Source: Gordoniibacillus chartarius (GTDB lineage Bacteria > Bacillota > Bacilli > Paenibacillales > NBRC-103111). Taken from it: 48,944 nt of DNA. The notes below the pieces were generated by a model. That model ran no database searches. It worked only from the letters and a program-made list of their open reading frames with translations, and had not been told where the DNA came from. The stretch is from NCBI RefSeq assembly GCF_042432825.1, contig NZ_JBHLWN010000120.1, positions 1 to 48,944 on the forward strand, read 5' to 3'. This document shows, in pieces, positions 27,717 through 35,931 of the stretch. Position 1 is the first letter of the stretch. Each line of letters begins with the position of its first letter. The position numbers were made by a program, and so were the translations under genes.

Positions 27717-28859
27717 TCACGGTTGGAACGGTGCCGGACGGTCGGACGACCTGCCGAAATGGTGCAAAATCCCATGGACGATGCGTTCGGACGCTTTGCC
27801 GTCCCCATAAGGATTCGCCGCGTTGCTCATTTTCTCATACAAATTCTTGTCCGTCAGCAGCGCCTTCGCCCGCTCGTAAACCTTCTCCCCGTCCGTACCG
27901 ACGAGCTCCAGCGTTCCTGCGGCAATGCCCTCCGGACGTTCCGTCGTATCGCGAAGCACGAGCACCGGTACGCCGAACGAAGGCGCCTCTTCCTGCAAAC
28001 CGCCGGAATCGGTCAAGATCATGTAGGCATGCGGGTAAAAATTATGGAACTCGAACACATCGAGCGGCTCGATCAGCTGAATGCGCGGGTGGCCGCCGAG
28101 CAGCTCGTGCGCCGGCTCCCTGACCGCCGGACTCAGATGCACCGGATACACGATGGCGATGTCCTCGAACTCGTCCGCCAGCTTCCGAACCGCTTGGAAA
28201 ATGCGGCGGTGCGGTTCTCCCTGCGCCTCGCGGCGGTGCGCCGTCATCAGAATGAGGCGCTTGCCTTGCGCCCATTCCAGCATCGGATGAGCAAATTCCT
28301 TCTTCACTGTGTACTGGAACACGTCGGTCACCGTATTGCCGGTAATGTAGATGCGTTCCTCCGGTTTGTTCTCCTTGCGCAAATTGTCCGCGGACTGATT
28401 CGTCGGGGCAAAATGCACATCCGAGAGCACACCCGTCAGCTGGCGGTTCATCTCCTCGGGATACGGGGACATTTTGTTCCACGTCCGCAGTCCCGCCTCG
28501 ACATGGCCCACCTGGATCTGCTGCAGGAACGCCGCATAGCTTGCCACGAACGTTGTCAGCGTGTCGCCGTGCACCAGAATCATGTCCGGCTTCGCTTCGC
28601 GGAATACCGGATCGAGCCCCTGCAGCACGCGGATCGTAATTTCGTTCAGCGTTTGTCTGTCCTTCATGACGTCGAGGTCGTAGTCCGGCTTAATACTGAA
28701 TATGTCCAGCACCTGATCGAGCATCTGCCGGTGCTGTGCGGTCACGCAAACAAGCGACTCGATCTGATCGGGCCGCTTCTCCAGCTCCTTAATGAGCGGA
28801 GCCATCTTGATCGCTTCGGGGCGTGTGCCGAAGATCGTCATGATTTTCAAACGGTTCAT
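27717..28859 (-). CDS. wecB: UDP-N-acetylglucosamine 2-epimerase (non-hydrolysing)
   Basis: Interconverts UDP-GlcNAc and UDP-ManNAc, the precursor for teichoic-acid linkage units and other wall glycopolymers, in the cytoplasm. The 380 residues show the GT-B-like fold signatures: TIFGTRPEAIKMAPLI at the N-terminus, VHGDTLTTF, HVEAGLRT, PEEMNRQLTGVLSD, TGNTVTD and TDSGGLQEEAPSFGVPVLVLRDTTERPE. B. subtilis calls its homologue MnaA (YvyH). It starts 17 bp after upp and is probably co-transcribed with it. AGGGGGAA precedes the ATG at about 12 bases. Confidence 0.95.
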   Translation of the reverse strand: MNRLKIMTIFGTRPEAIKMAPLIKELEKRPDQIESLVCVTAQHRQMLDQVLDIFSIKPDYDLDVMKDRQTLNEITIRVLQGLDPVFREAKPDMILVHGDTLTTFVASYAAFLQQIQVGHVEAGLRTWNKMSPYPEEMNRQLTGVLSDVHFAPTNQSADNLRKENKPEERIYITGNTVTDVFQYTVKKEFAHPMLEWAQGKRLILMTAHRREAQGEPHRRIFQAVRKLADEFEDIAIVYPVHLSPAVREPAHELLGGHPRIQLIEPLDVFEFHNFYPHAYMILTDSGGLQEEAPSFGVPVLVLRDTTERPEGIAAGTLELVGTDGEKVYERAKALLTDKNLYEKMSNAANPYGDGKASERIVHGILHHFGRSSDRPAPFQP

Positions 28860-28876
28860 TGGTTACGGTTTCCCCC

Positions 28877-29506
28877 TCACTTAGTACCGAATAATCGGTC
28901 GCCGGCATCTCCCAATCCCGGTACGATATAGCCATGATCGTTCAAATAATCGTCAATCGCCGCTACGTAGATGTCGATATCTGGATGCTCCTGCTGCACG
29001 GCCTGGATGCCTTCGGGAGCCGCGATCAGGCACATGAGCTTGATCTGCGTACAACCGCGTTTCTTGAGCGCTTCAATCGCCATGTTCGCCGAACCGCCGG
29101 TAGCGAGCATCGGGTCGATGACGATCAGCAGCCGCTCCTGCACGTCAGTCGGCAGCTTTACATAGTATTCCACAGGCTGCAGGGTGTTTGGGTCGCGGTA
29201 GAGGCCAATATGCCCGACCTTCGCTGCCGGGATCAGCTTCAGAATGCCGTCAACCATGCCCAGACCGGCGCGGAGAATCGGAATGAGCCCGAGCATCCGT
29301 CCGGAAATGATGCGGCTGTCCGCCGTAGCGACGGGTGTCCTCACCTGTATGTTCTCGAGCGGGAGATCGCGGGTAATTTCGTACGCCATCAATGTGGCGA
29401 CTTCGTCGACCAGATCGCGGAAGTCCTTTGTCTTCGTCGCTTCGTCGCGGATGTAAGTCAGCTTGTGCTGAATCAGCGGGTGGTCGGTTATGTATACTTT
29501 CCCCAT
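28877..29506 (-). CDS. upp: Uracil phosphoribosyltransferase
   Basis: Salvages uracil with PRPP to UMP. The 209-residue length and sequence are canonical: KTKDFRDLVDEVATLMAYE, GLIPILRAGLGMVDG, the PRPP loop VIDPMLATGGSA, and the C-terminal uracil-binding GYIVPGLGDAGDRLFGTK. The Shine-Dalgarno is weak (GGGGGCTACC). Its position next to glyA and the atp operon agrees with B. subtilis. An extended -10 promoter lies about 45 bp upstream. Confidence 0.98.
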   Translation of the reverse strand: MGKVYITDHPLIQHKLTYIRDEATKTKDFRDLVDEVATLMAYEITRDLPLENIQVRTPVATADSRIISGRMLGLIPILRAGLGMVDGILKLIPAAKVGHIGLYRDPNTLQPVEYYVKLPTDVQERLLIVIDPMLATGGSANMAIEALKKRGCTQIKLMCLIAAPEGIQAVQQEHPDIDIYVAAIDDYLNDHGYIVPGLGDAGDRLFGTK

Positions 29507-29547
29507 AAGGTAGCCCCCATCTTGGCGGTAATCGGTAAACGTTGATT

Positions 29548-29556
29548 ATTATAGCA
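29548..29556 (-). promoter_or_regulatory. Extended -10 promoter of upp
   Basis: On the minus strand TGCTATAAT, a perfect TATAAT with the TGn extension. No good -35 lies 16-18 bp upstream. The inferred leader is about 35 nt. Confidence 0.6.
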
Positions 29557-30036
29557 TACCTTGGGAGCAAGTCCTAACGGGGCTTGTCCCCCCGTAAATT
29601 TATAGTTGGCGGTATCCTACTCCTCCTTCGCATCTTGTTTTCCATGCGATTACGAAACGGAACAACACTTCATAATGTTGCAGCTGCTTCGTTGTCAAAC
29701 CGTCAGAGAAATAAAGGCGAAAATATAGCCGTAGTTCTCGACAGCTCACCCGGAAAGGCGCCGGACAGTTCTCCCATTCCATTTCCTCAAGGACATCATG
29801 CAAAATAACCCTGCTTCCCTCGCGGCTTGGGCGGCGTTTGCATCGGAAACGGGGTTTCTACGGGATTTTGTCAGCCGCTTGTAGAGAAACTATAACCCCG
29901 CCGCCACGGCAACAGGTGTAACCAAGATCAACAGGAAGTTAAACAATTGATGCACAGGTCACTCTTCCTTCGCTTTAACGTCATGTATCGCAGAGAACAT
30001 CAACGAGTAGATGTGAAATGCCGCCATTTTAGCGCC
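29557..30036. other. Intergenic stretch upstream of upp, no recognised gene
   Basis: A hairpin ACGGGG/CCCCCGT sits near 29577-29596. A 67-codon minus-strand frame (29600-29803) has a plausible composition (rich in Trp, Phe and Arg) but only a weak start site, and I do not recognise the product. The rest appears non-coding and leads into the 52-bp repeat array. Confidence 0.4.
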
Positions 30037-30620
30037 GGGGGGATGGCCCTTCAAGGGCGGCCTTGGGCGACTGTGGAGGCTCGGTGACGGCAAGACGGCC
30101 CTTTGAGGGCGGTCTTGGGCTGCTGTGGTGGCTCGGTGACGGCAAGACGGCCCCTTTTGGGCGGTCTTGGGCTCCTGTGGCGGCTCGGTGACGGCAAGAC
30201 GGCCCCTTTTGGGCGGTCTTGGGCTCCTGTGGCGGCTCAGCGCTGCCAAGACGGACCTTTTTGGGCGGTCTTGACCTGCTGTGGCGGTTCAGCGCTGCGA
30301 AGACGGCCCTTTTTGGGCGGTCTTGGGCTGCTGTGGCGGGTTAGCGCCGCGAAGACGGCCCTTTTTGAGCGGTCTTGGGCTGCTGTGGTGTCTCGGTGAC
30401 GGCAAGACGGCCCCTTTTGGGCGGTCTTGAGCTGCTGTGGTAGCTCAGCGCTGCCAAGACGGACCTTTTTGAGCGGTCTTGGGCTGCTATGGTGGATCAA
30501 TGCTGGCATGACGGCCCTTTTTGGGCGATCTTGGGCTGCTGCGGTGGCACGGTGCCGTAAAGACGGCTCTTTTGGGGCGGTCTTGAGCTGCTGTGGCGGC
30601 TCTGCGCTGGCAAGGCGGCC
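30037..30620. repeat. Array of 52-bp hairpin-forming tandem repeats (11 full units plus a partial)
   Basis: Eleven consecutive units of exactly 52 bp (unit starts 30037, 30089, 30141, ... 30557), then a 12-bp partial copy. Each unit holds arms like CAAGACGGCCC and GGGCGGTCTTG around a T-rich loop; they pair with one central G-G mismatch. A second half follows, like GGCTGCTGTGGCGGCTC and a variable AGCGCT or GGTGAC end. Units 3 and 4 are nearly identical; others differ by substitutions, yet no indel breaks the period. 52 is not a multiple of 3, so open frames crossing the array are not evidence of coding. It lies between upp and the glyA terminator. Confidence 0.95.
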
Positions 30621-30623
30621 CAT

Positions 30624-30658
30624 AAAAAAGCCCCGCCGCAGTACACCTGCGCGGGGCT
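30624..30658 (-). terminator. Rho-independent terminator of glyA
   Basis: On the minus strand AGCCCCGC and GCGGGGCT form a perfect 8-bp stem around a 14-nt loop, followed by TTTTTTA. It starts 17 bp after the glyA stop. Confidence 0.95.
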
Positions 30659-30674
30659 AACATTGCTATGCAGA

Positions 30675-31925
30675 TTAATAACCGAGACCTGCGTACAGCG
30701 GGAACTGAGCGGTCAAGTCGCGAACCATGCCGCGCGCTTCTTCCAGCTTCGCTTCGTCCTTCGGATTCTTGAGCGTCAGGGCGATGATCTTGGCGATCAC
30801 TTTCATCGCCTCTGCATTCATACCGCGAGAAGTAGCGGCTGCAGTACCGACGCGGACACCGCTCGTGATGAACGGGCTCGTCGGGTCGAACGGAATGGCG
30901 TTTTTGTTCACCGTTACGCCAACTTCGTCCAAAACATGCTCGGCGTCTTTACCGGTAATGTTCAGATTACGCAGGTCGATCAGCATCAAGTGGTTGTCCG
31001 TACCGCCGGACACCAGGTTAATGCCTTCCGCCAGCAAGCCTTCGGACAGCACCTTCGCATTGTGCACAACGTTCTGCGCGTATGTCTTGAACTCCGGCTG
31101 CAGCGCTTCGCCCAAAGCAACGGCCTTCGCGGCGATAATGTGCATCAGCGGACCGCCTTGCGTGCCCGGGAACACAGCCTTGTCGATGGCAGCAGCCCAC
31201 GGCTTGCGGCACAGGATCATTCCGCCGCGCGGACCGCGTAGCGTCTTGTGCGTCGTCGTCGTCACGAAGTGAGCATGCGGCACCGGATTCGGGTGCAGGC
31301 CTGCAGCAACGAGGCCGGCGATGTGCGCCATGTCGACCATGAACAGAGCGCCGACGTCGTTAGCGATCGAAGCGATCTTTTCGAAATCGATCACGCGCGG
31401 GTAAGCGGAAGCGCCCGCTACGATCAGGCGAGGGCGGTGCTTGAACGCCGCTTTGCGCAGGTCTTCGTAGTCGATGCGGAAATCGGTCTCGCTTACGCCG
31501 TATGCGACGAAGTTATAGAGCAAGCCGGAAGCGTTAACCGGGCTGCCGTGTGTCAGGTGACCGCCGTGCGCCAGGTTCATGCCGAGAACGGTGTCGCCAG
31601 GGTTCAGAGCCGCCAGGTAAACGGCAAGGTTCGCCTGCGCGCCGGAGTGCGGCTGCACGTTCGCGTGCTCGGCGCCGAACAGCTCCTTCGCGCGGTCGCG
31701 GGCGATATCTTCCACGATGTCGACGTATTCGCAGCCGCCGTAGTAGCGCTTGCCCGGATAGCCTTCCGCATATTTATTCGTCAGGACGGTGCCTGCGGCT
31801 TCCAGAACGGCGCGGGAGACGAAGTTTTCGGAGGCGATCAGCTCGATTTTGTCGCGTTGGCGGCCCAGCTCGAGGTTCAGTGCTTCAACGATTTTCGGAT
31901 CTTGCTTGTTCAGGTTCTCTAACAT
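30675..31925 (-). CDS. glyA: Serine hydroxymethyltransferase
   Basis: PLP enzyme that converts serine and tetrahydrofolate to glycine and 5,10-methylene-THF. It has 416 residues, the usual length. The Schiff-base Lys is K227 in TTTTHKTLRGPRGG; other landmarks are IELIASENFVS, EGYPGKRYYGG and HSGAQAN. The frame extends 22 codons upstream, but the start at 31925 has GGAGG 8 bases before it and gives the family N-terminus MLENLNKQDP. It is the last gene of an rpiB-ywlG-glyA unit. Confidence 0.98.
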   Translation of the reverse strand: MLENLNKQDPKIVEALNLELGRQRDKIELIASENFVSRAVLEAAGTVLTNKYAEGYPGKRYYGGCEYVDIVEDIARDRAKELFGAEHANVQPHSGAQANLAVYLAALNPGDTVLGMNLAHGGHLTHGSPVNASGLLYNFVAYGVSETDFRIDYEDLRKAAFKHRPRLIVAGASAYPRVIDFEKIASIANDVGALFMVDMAHIAGLVAAGLHPNPVPHAHFVTTTTHKTLRGPRGGMILCRKPWAAAIDKAVFPGTQGGPLMHIIAAKAVALGEALQPEFKTYAQNVVHNAKVLSEGLLAEGINLVSGGTDNHLMLIDLRNLNITGKDAEHVLDEVGVTVNKNAIPFDPTSPFITSGVRVGTAAATSRGMNAEAMKVIAKIIALTLKNPKDEAKLEEARGMVRDLTAQFPLYAGLGY

Positions 31926-31947
31926 GTATGGTTCCTCCCCATTAGGT

Positions 31948-32544
31948 TTAGTTGCAGTTTCCCGATGAATCGGGCTCATGCTCCGGTTCATAGACGGCGC
32001 GGGCGCCGCCGATCAGCTTCGGCCGCGTGTACGCCGCCGTAACGTGCGCGTGGCCGATGGCGCGGACGGACAGTCTCGCCGGTACGGCAACGCGCCGGAG
32101 ATGCATGCCGATCAGCGTGTCGCCGACGTCGATACCCGCATGCGCTTCAATCGTCTCGATCACCCGCGCGGCCGTCAGTCGGCGGTATGCGTGAGAGGCC
32201 ATCGACCCGCCCGCTTTCGGGACCGGCACGACGCTGACGGGCTCAAAGTGCGGGTAGCGCTCCAGCAGCGCCTCCTCCACGACCAACGCGCGGTTCAGAT
32301 GCTCGCAGCATTGGAAGGCGAGGTGCAGCCCCAGCTCGTCCGCAGCCGGCTTCCAGCCTGCGAATAACGCAGCGGCGACATCCGCCGCACCGGCGGTGCC
32401 GATCCGCGCTCCGGCTACTTCACTCGTGCTGGTGCCGATAACGACGATGTGTCCGCGGCGGAGGCTGCCGACAGCGGCGAGCTCGCGGAGCAAAACGTCG
32501 GCTTGACTCGTCAACAATTGCAGGTCCAGCGGCTGCTCGCTCAT
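31948..32544 (-). CDS. TIGR01440/UPF0340 family protein (YwlG-like)
   Basis: A 198-residue protein of the DUF436 family, conserved beside glyA and rpiB in Bacillota. Typical segments are GHIVVIGTSTSEVAGARIGTAGA, LAFQCCEHLNRALVVEE and VPVPKAGGSMASHAY. A cysteine pair C-C and the following EHLNRA are family-conserved. Its biochemical role is unknown; structural relatives suggest a nucleotide-type fold. It lies 22 bp before glyA and 15 bp after rpiB, so all three share a transcript. Confidence 0.9.
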   Translation of the reverse strand: MSEQPLDLQLLTSQADVLLRELAAVGSLRRGHIVVIGTSTSEVAGARIGTAGAADVAAALFAGWKPAADELGLHLAFQCCEHLNRALVVEEALLERYPHFEPVSVVPVPKAGGSMASHAYRRLTAARVIETIEAHAGIDVGDTLIGMHLRRVAVPARLSVRAIGHAHVTAAYTRPKLIGGARAVYEPEHEPDSSGNCN

Positions 32545-32559
32545 AGTCCGGTCACCGCC

Positions 32560-33018
32560 TTAAGGATGCAGCAGTTGACGCTCTTCGATACTTTTTACTT
32601 TGTTGATGCGGTTCTGATGGCGCTCTCCTTCGGAGAACGGGGTCTCCAGCCACACCTTGACGATGTCCTGCGCGACGCCGGGGCCGACTACGCGTTCTCC
32701 CATAGCCAGCACATTCGTATCGTTGTGTTCGCGCGTCGCTTTGGCGGAGAACAGATCGTGAACGAGTGCGGCGCGAACGCCCGGCACTTTGTTCGCCGCA
32801 ATGCACATGCCGATGCCTGTGCCGCACAGCAAAATGCCTTTGTCCACATCACCCGATACGACTTTCTCGCTGACGCTGAACGCGTAATCCGGGTAGTCGA
32901 CCGAATCCGGTCCGTGGCTGCCTACGTCGATCACTTCATGACCAAGCTCCTTAAGGAAAGGGACGAGTACGTCTTTCAGTCGATAGCCTGCGTGATCTGC
33001 TCCGATTGCGATTTTCAT
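32560..33018 (-). CDS. rpiB: Ribose-5-phosphate isomerase B
   Basis: Interconverts ribose 5-phosphate and ribulose 5-phosphate. 152 residues with the RpiB/LacAB pattern: GADHAGY (D8, H9), the catalytic cysteine C65 in LLCGTGIGM, and H98 in REHNDTNVLAMG. The open frame starts further up at 33171, but the conserved N-terminus MKIAIGADHAG and AGGAGGT 12 bases upstream support 33018. It follows a terminator at 33091-33133, so it probably has its own promoter, which I could not define. Confidence 0.95.
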   Translation of the reverse strand: MKIAIGADHAGYRLKDVLVPFLKELGHEVIDVGSHGPDSVDYPDYAFSVSEKVVSGDVDKGILLCGTGIGMCIAANKVPGVRAALVHDLFSAKATREHNDTNVLAMGERVVGPGVAQDIVKVWLETPFSEGERHQNRINKVKSIEERQLLHP

Positions 33019-33090
33019 AGCGATGTGCCGACCTCCTAGAATGAATTGGTTTATGGAAGGTAGTGTACCCAGCTGCCGCGCCGAGAAATG

Positions 33091-33133
33091 AAAAAAAGAG
33101 CAGGACGCACGGATGGTTCCGTAGCGTTGCTCT
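33091..33133 (-). terminator. Rho-independent terminator between ywlE-type gene and rpiB
   Basis: On the minus strand AGAGCA pairs with TGCTCT, with inner ACGGA/TCCGT pairs around the loop ACCA, and seven T residues follow. It lies about 125 bp after the phosphatase stop. It could also act as a leader attenuator for rpiB, whose start is 73 bp further on. 33134-33257 holds nothing else. Confidence 0.85.
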
Positions 33134-33257
33134 TCTGCCCAGGCGACCGGCCGTATCCCTCGATGCTCCACCGTGGTATCCCACTTCGTCGCCAGTTACA
33201 TCGAGGCGTATTCCTTACTTTCCATGATAGCTGAACATTCGGCTGTTGTAAAGCCGG

Positions 33258-33836
33258 TTATTGCTGATTTCGCAGCTTGGCGATCAGCTTGCGCAGGCTG
33301 GCCTCGATCTCCTGCGCCGCCGCCTGATACGTGCTCAGCGAGCCGCCGAACGGATCGGCGATGTCGGTCTCCGGCGCACGCCGCTGCAGGTCGCGCAGCT
33401 TCGAATAATCGTCCGCAGGAATCGTTTGGCCGAGGGCGCGCTTCAGCTCCATCTCGGCGATGAGCTGCTCTTGCGCTTGCAGCGCATCGTCCGACCCGCC
33501 GCCTTGCTCGACATATTCGCGGAGCGTGTAGGTTTTGTCAATGGCGTCGGGGTGCCGCTGCACAACGGCCCGCTTATGGCTGAGGGTCATCGTCAGGATG
33601 AGATCCGCCCAAGCGATATGCTCCTTCGTCAGCGCACTCGAGCTCATGTCCGCGGGGATGCCCCGCTGCTCCAGAATGGTCGCCGAATGGCGGGAGATGC
33701 GGTCGCCGTCGAAAGCGGCTACGCCCGCCGAACGAACCTCCGCCTCGAGCCCTTCTTTACGCGCCAGGTCGCGGAACAACCCTTCGGCCATCGGACTGCG
33801 GCACGTATTACCGGTACAAACGAATAGGATGCGCAT
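33258..33836 (-). CDS. ywlE: Low-molecular-weight protein phosphatase, YwlE-type arginine phosphatase
   Basis: A 192-residue phosphatase with the P-loop C7-TGNT-C-R13-SP. T11 is the residue that favours phosphoarginine over phosphotyrosine in YwlE. The general-acid Asp is D161 in DIADPFGGS. YwlE reverses McsB arginine phosphorylation, which marks proteins for ClpCP. Relative to the 150-residue B. subtilis enzyme there is an insertion of about 40 residues (about 108-152: EQGGGSDDALQAQEQLIAEM...LRDLQRRAPETD) before the acid loop. GGAGG lies 4 bases before the ATG. Synteny with ywlC-mntP-ywlE-rpiB supports the name. Confidence 0.9.
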   Translation of the reverse strand: MRILFVCTGNTCRSPMAEGLFRDLARKEGLEAEVRSAGVAAFDGDRISRHSATILEQRGIPADMSSSALTKEHIAWADLILTMTLSHKRAVVQRHPDAIDKTYTLREYVEQGGGSDDALQAQEQLIAEMELKRALGQTIPADDYSKLRDLQRRAPETDIADPFGGSLSTYQAAAQEIEASLRKLIAKLRNQQ

Positions 33837-33961
33837 ACGTCCTCCCTGCCTTTGCTGTGGTTTGAGGTCGATGAGTTTATTTTACTCCTTTCGGGGCCGT
33901 TTCCAAACCCCGCAAGGCGGAAATGCGGTAGAGCAATGCGAAGCTAGCGGGCGTGCCAAAG

Positions 33962-34525
33962 TCATAAGAACAAAAATTTCAATCCAAACGCCAGCAAAAT
34001 GACGCCGCCAATCGCTTCGCCCCACTCGCCGATCCAGTTCGCCACATTGCGGCCCAGCAGCAGCCCCGCCATCGACATCGCCAGCCCGGACAGCCCGAAC
34101 GCCATTACCGTCAAGAACTGATCGCCCGAAAACATCCCCAGCGACACGCCGACGGAGAAGGAATCGATACTGACGCTGAGCGAAAACACCAATAGACCCC
34201 AGAGCGTACGGTGGTCAAAGCTTTGGACGGATTCGCCCTTAATCGAGCTGTACACCATATGGGCGCCGAGCAGGATCAGGAGCGTGCCCCCTGCGGCCGT
34301 AGCCACATTCCCGAGCAAAGCGCTGACATATTGGCCCATGAACATCCCGATCAGCGGCATGATCACATGAAAAAATCCGATCACAAGGCTGATTTTGAGG
34401 ATGTCGCGAAGCCGAATTCCTCTCATGCCCATGCCGAGGCCAAGCGAGAACGCATCCATACCGAGGGCAATCGCCATGATTGTAATCGTAATAATTTGCC
34501 CGAAGGCCGGAACTGCCGCCATCAT
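33962..34525 (-). CDS. mntP: Manganese efflux pump MntP
   Basis: A 187-residue six-helix exporter made of two related halves. The acidic motifs GMDAFSLGLGMG and SIDSFSVGVSLG sit in equivalent helices 1 and 4 and should form the Mn(II) path. B. subtilis YwlD occupies the same place. Two adjacent ATG codons (34525, 34522) follow AGGGGGGC. That Shine-Dalgarno lies in the arm of a strong hairpin (34534-34585), so initiation may be controlled. No yybP-ykoY riboswitch, the usual Mn sensor for this gene, was recognised. Confidence 0.92.
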   Translation of the reverse strand: MMAAVPAFGQIITITIMAIALGMDAFSLGLGMGMRGIRLRDILKISLVIGFFHVIMPLIGMFMGQYVSALLGNVATAAGGTLLILLGAHMVYSSIKGESVQSFDHRTLWGLLVFSLSVSIDSFSVGVSLGMFSGDQFLTVMAFGLSGLAMSMAGLLLGRNVANWIGEWGEAIGGVILLAFGLKFLFL

Positions 34526-34533
34526 GGCATATG

Positions 34534-34585
34534 CCCCCCTGTCTTGTCCGCTGGTTCTTTCCTAACCTATGCGGACAAGACGGGG
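34534..34585 (-). promoter_or_regulatory. Hairpin sequestering the mntP ribosome binding site
   Basis: On the minus strand CCCC-GTCTTGTCCGC (34585-34571) pairs with GCGGACAAGAC-a-GGGG (34551-34536). The 11-bp inner stem is perfect. The 3' GGGGGG is the mntP Shine-Dalgarno. No T-run follows, so a translation block is more likely than a terminator for the upstream sua5. Confidence 0.6.
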
Positions 34586-34614
34586 AACATGACTGGCATT
34601 CATTCGAACGGAGT

Positions 34615-35712
34615 TTACACGAAGACGATGCGGTGACCGGCCGCCTTGCGCAGCCGGTTCATGACGGCTTCGCCGATGCCGCCGCCGGCCTCCGGCACGG
34701 CTTCGGCGAGGATGCAGGCCGCTTCGGCGGCGTCGAAGGCGCGCAGCGCGTCGTAGAGGCGCTGCGCCGCCTGCTCGGGCGCGCCGAGCGGGCCGTAGCT
34801 GAGCACGACGTCCGCCTCGGCGGCGAAGTCGTGCACGTGCTCGTCGAACGTGAGGACGCCCGAACGTTCGCCGGCCTCGCGGGCAGCGCGCAGCTGCGCC
34901 CGGATGTAGTCGCGGACGGCGCTGCGGTCCGCGGGTTGAGCCGGCTGAACGACGGTCAGCCGGCCTTGCGGCGCGTAATGGGCATATTTCATGCCCGGCG
35001 CGCGCGGCACTTCCGCATCCGCCGCCGTAGCGTCGCGGATGGGCAGCTCCGGCAGCGCGGCGGCCAGCTGCTGCCGGGTCACGCCGCCGGGACGCAGCAC
35101 ATGCAGCGCCCCGGCGTCCACGCGCACGACCGTCGACTCGACGCCGACGCCGGTCGTGCCGCCGTCCAGCAGGCCGTCGATGCGGCCTGCGAGATCGTCC
35201 GCGACGTGCTGCGCGGACGTCGGGCTCGGCTTGCCGGAGCGGTTGGCGCTCGGCGCCGCAACAGGCACGTTCGCGCGGCGAAGCAGCGCGAGCGCCAGCG
35301 GGTGGTCGGGGATACGGACCCCGACCGTCGTCAGCCCCGCCGTCACGAGCGGGGACAGCGCGCCGGGCCGCACCGGCAGGACGACGGTGAGCGGCCCGGG
35401 CCAGAACGCCGCCATCAGCCGGCGTTCGGCCTCGCCTACGGCGTCCGCGTCGACGAACGCCGCCAGCTGCGACGGATCGGCAATATGCACGATCAGCGGA
35501 TTGTCCGACGGCCGTCCCTTCGCCTCGAACACGCGCCCCACCGCTTCCGTCCGGGTCGCATCGGCGCCGAGTCCGTACACCGTCTCGGTCGGGAAAGCGA
35601 CGATTCCACCTTGCCGCAGCAAAAGGGCCGCTTCCGTCACAGCCTGCTCAGAGGCCGGCATGTCGAGCGTCCCCGGTGGGATTGTCCAGAATTTCGTAAA
35701 AGTTTGCATCAT
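34615..35712 (-). CDS. tsaC: L-threonylcarbamoyladenylate synthase (Sua5/YwlC)
   Basis: Makes threonylcarbamoyl-AMP from threonine, bicarbonate and ATP for the t6A37 modification of ANN-decoding tRNAs. 365 residues: a YrdC domain (about 20-205, GGIVAFPTETVYGLGADA, KGRPSDNPLIVHI, APSANRSGKPSPT) and a C-terminal Sua5 domain joined by the linker GMKYAHYAP. The frame extends upstream to 35865, but the ATG at 35712 with GAAGGA 9 bases before it lies just after a promoter at 35782-35810. B. subtilis ywlC is syntenic. The C-terminal domain is rich in Ala, Arg and Glu. Confidence 0.94.
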   Translation of the reverse strand: MMQTFTKFWTIPPGTLDMPASEQAVTEAALLLRQGGIVAFPTETVYGLGADATRTEAVGRVFEAKGRPSDNPLIVHIADPSQLAAFVDADAVGEAERRLMAAFWPGPLTVVLPVRPGALSPLVTAGLTTVGVRIPDHPLALALLRRANVPVAAPSANRSGKPSPTSAQHVADDLAGRIDGLLDGGTTGVGVESTVVRVDAGALHVLRPGGVTRQQLAAALPELPIRDATAADAEVPRAPGMKYAHYAPQGRLTVVQPAQPADRSAVRDYIRAQLRAAREAGERSGVLTFDEHVHDFAAEADVVLSYGPLGAPEQAAQRLYDALRAFDAAEAACILAEAVPEAGGGIGEAVMNRLRKAAGHRIVFV

Positions 35713-35781
35713 GATTACGTATCCTTCTGTAAGGTGGTCGTTGGAGCCGGTTATCATCCGGCAGCCACATAGTTTACAGCC

Positions 35782-35810
35782 ATTATAGCCTTCCGCATCT
35801 GCACGGGCAA
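35782..35810 (-). promoter_or_regulatory. Sigma-A promoter of sua5
   Basis: On the minus strand TTGCCC (35810-35805), a 17-bp spacer and TATAAT (35787-35782). A GCCGG/CCGGC hairpin lies in the 70-nt leader (35735-35751). Confidence 0.75.
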
Positions 35811-35850
35811 CCACGTTCCTTAGGACAGGCCAACGGCCGTCAGGTAATAA

Positions 35851-35879
35851 TTGACAGTGCGACATTCAAATGGTAGTTT
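35851..35879 (+). promoter_or_regulatory. Promoter of the grpB-like gene
   Basis: Perfect TTGACA (35851-35856), a 17-bp spacer, then TAGTTT (35874-35879), a weak -10. It diverges from the sua5 promoter, 40 bp away. Confidence 0.5.
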
Positions 35880-35931
35880 CAAATCATGCTCATCGCCATC
35901 TGTCGTCCGAATTCGGAAGGAGCTGAAGCCA

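Noticed and set aside
27594..28931. A 445-codon plus-strand frame opposite wecB
   Set aside because: It crosses the atp promoter region and wecB antisense; product is Arg-rich and unrecognised.
30037..30620. CRISPR array
   Set aside because: Units are contiguous and similar over their full length, with no unique spacers and no cas genes.
29959..30623. Open frames on both strands across the 52-bp repeats
   Set aside because: The 52-bp period shifts frame each unit; open frames arise because the unit lacks stop codons in several frames. No start sites.
33019..33171. N-terminal extension of RpiB
   Set aside because: The conserved N-terminus begins at 33018 after AGGAGGT, and the extension would be read through a strong terminator hairpin.
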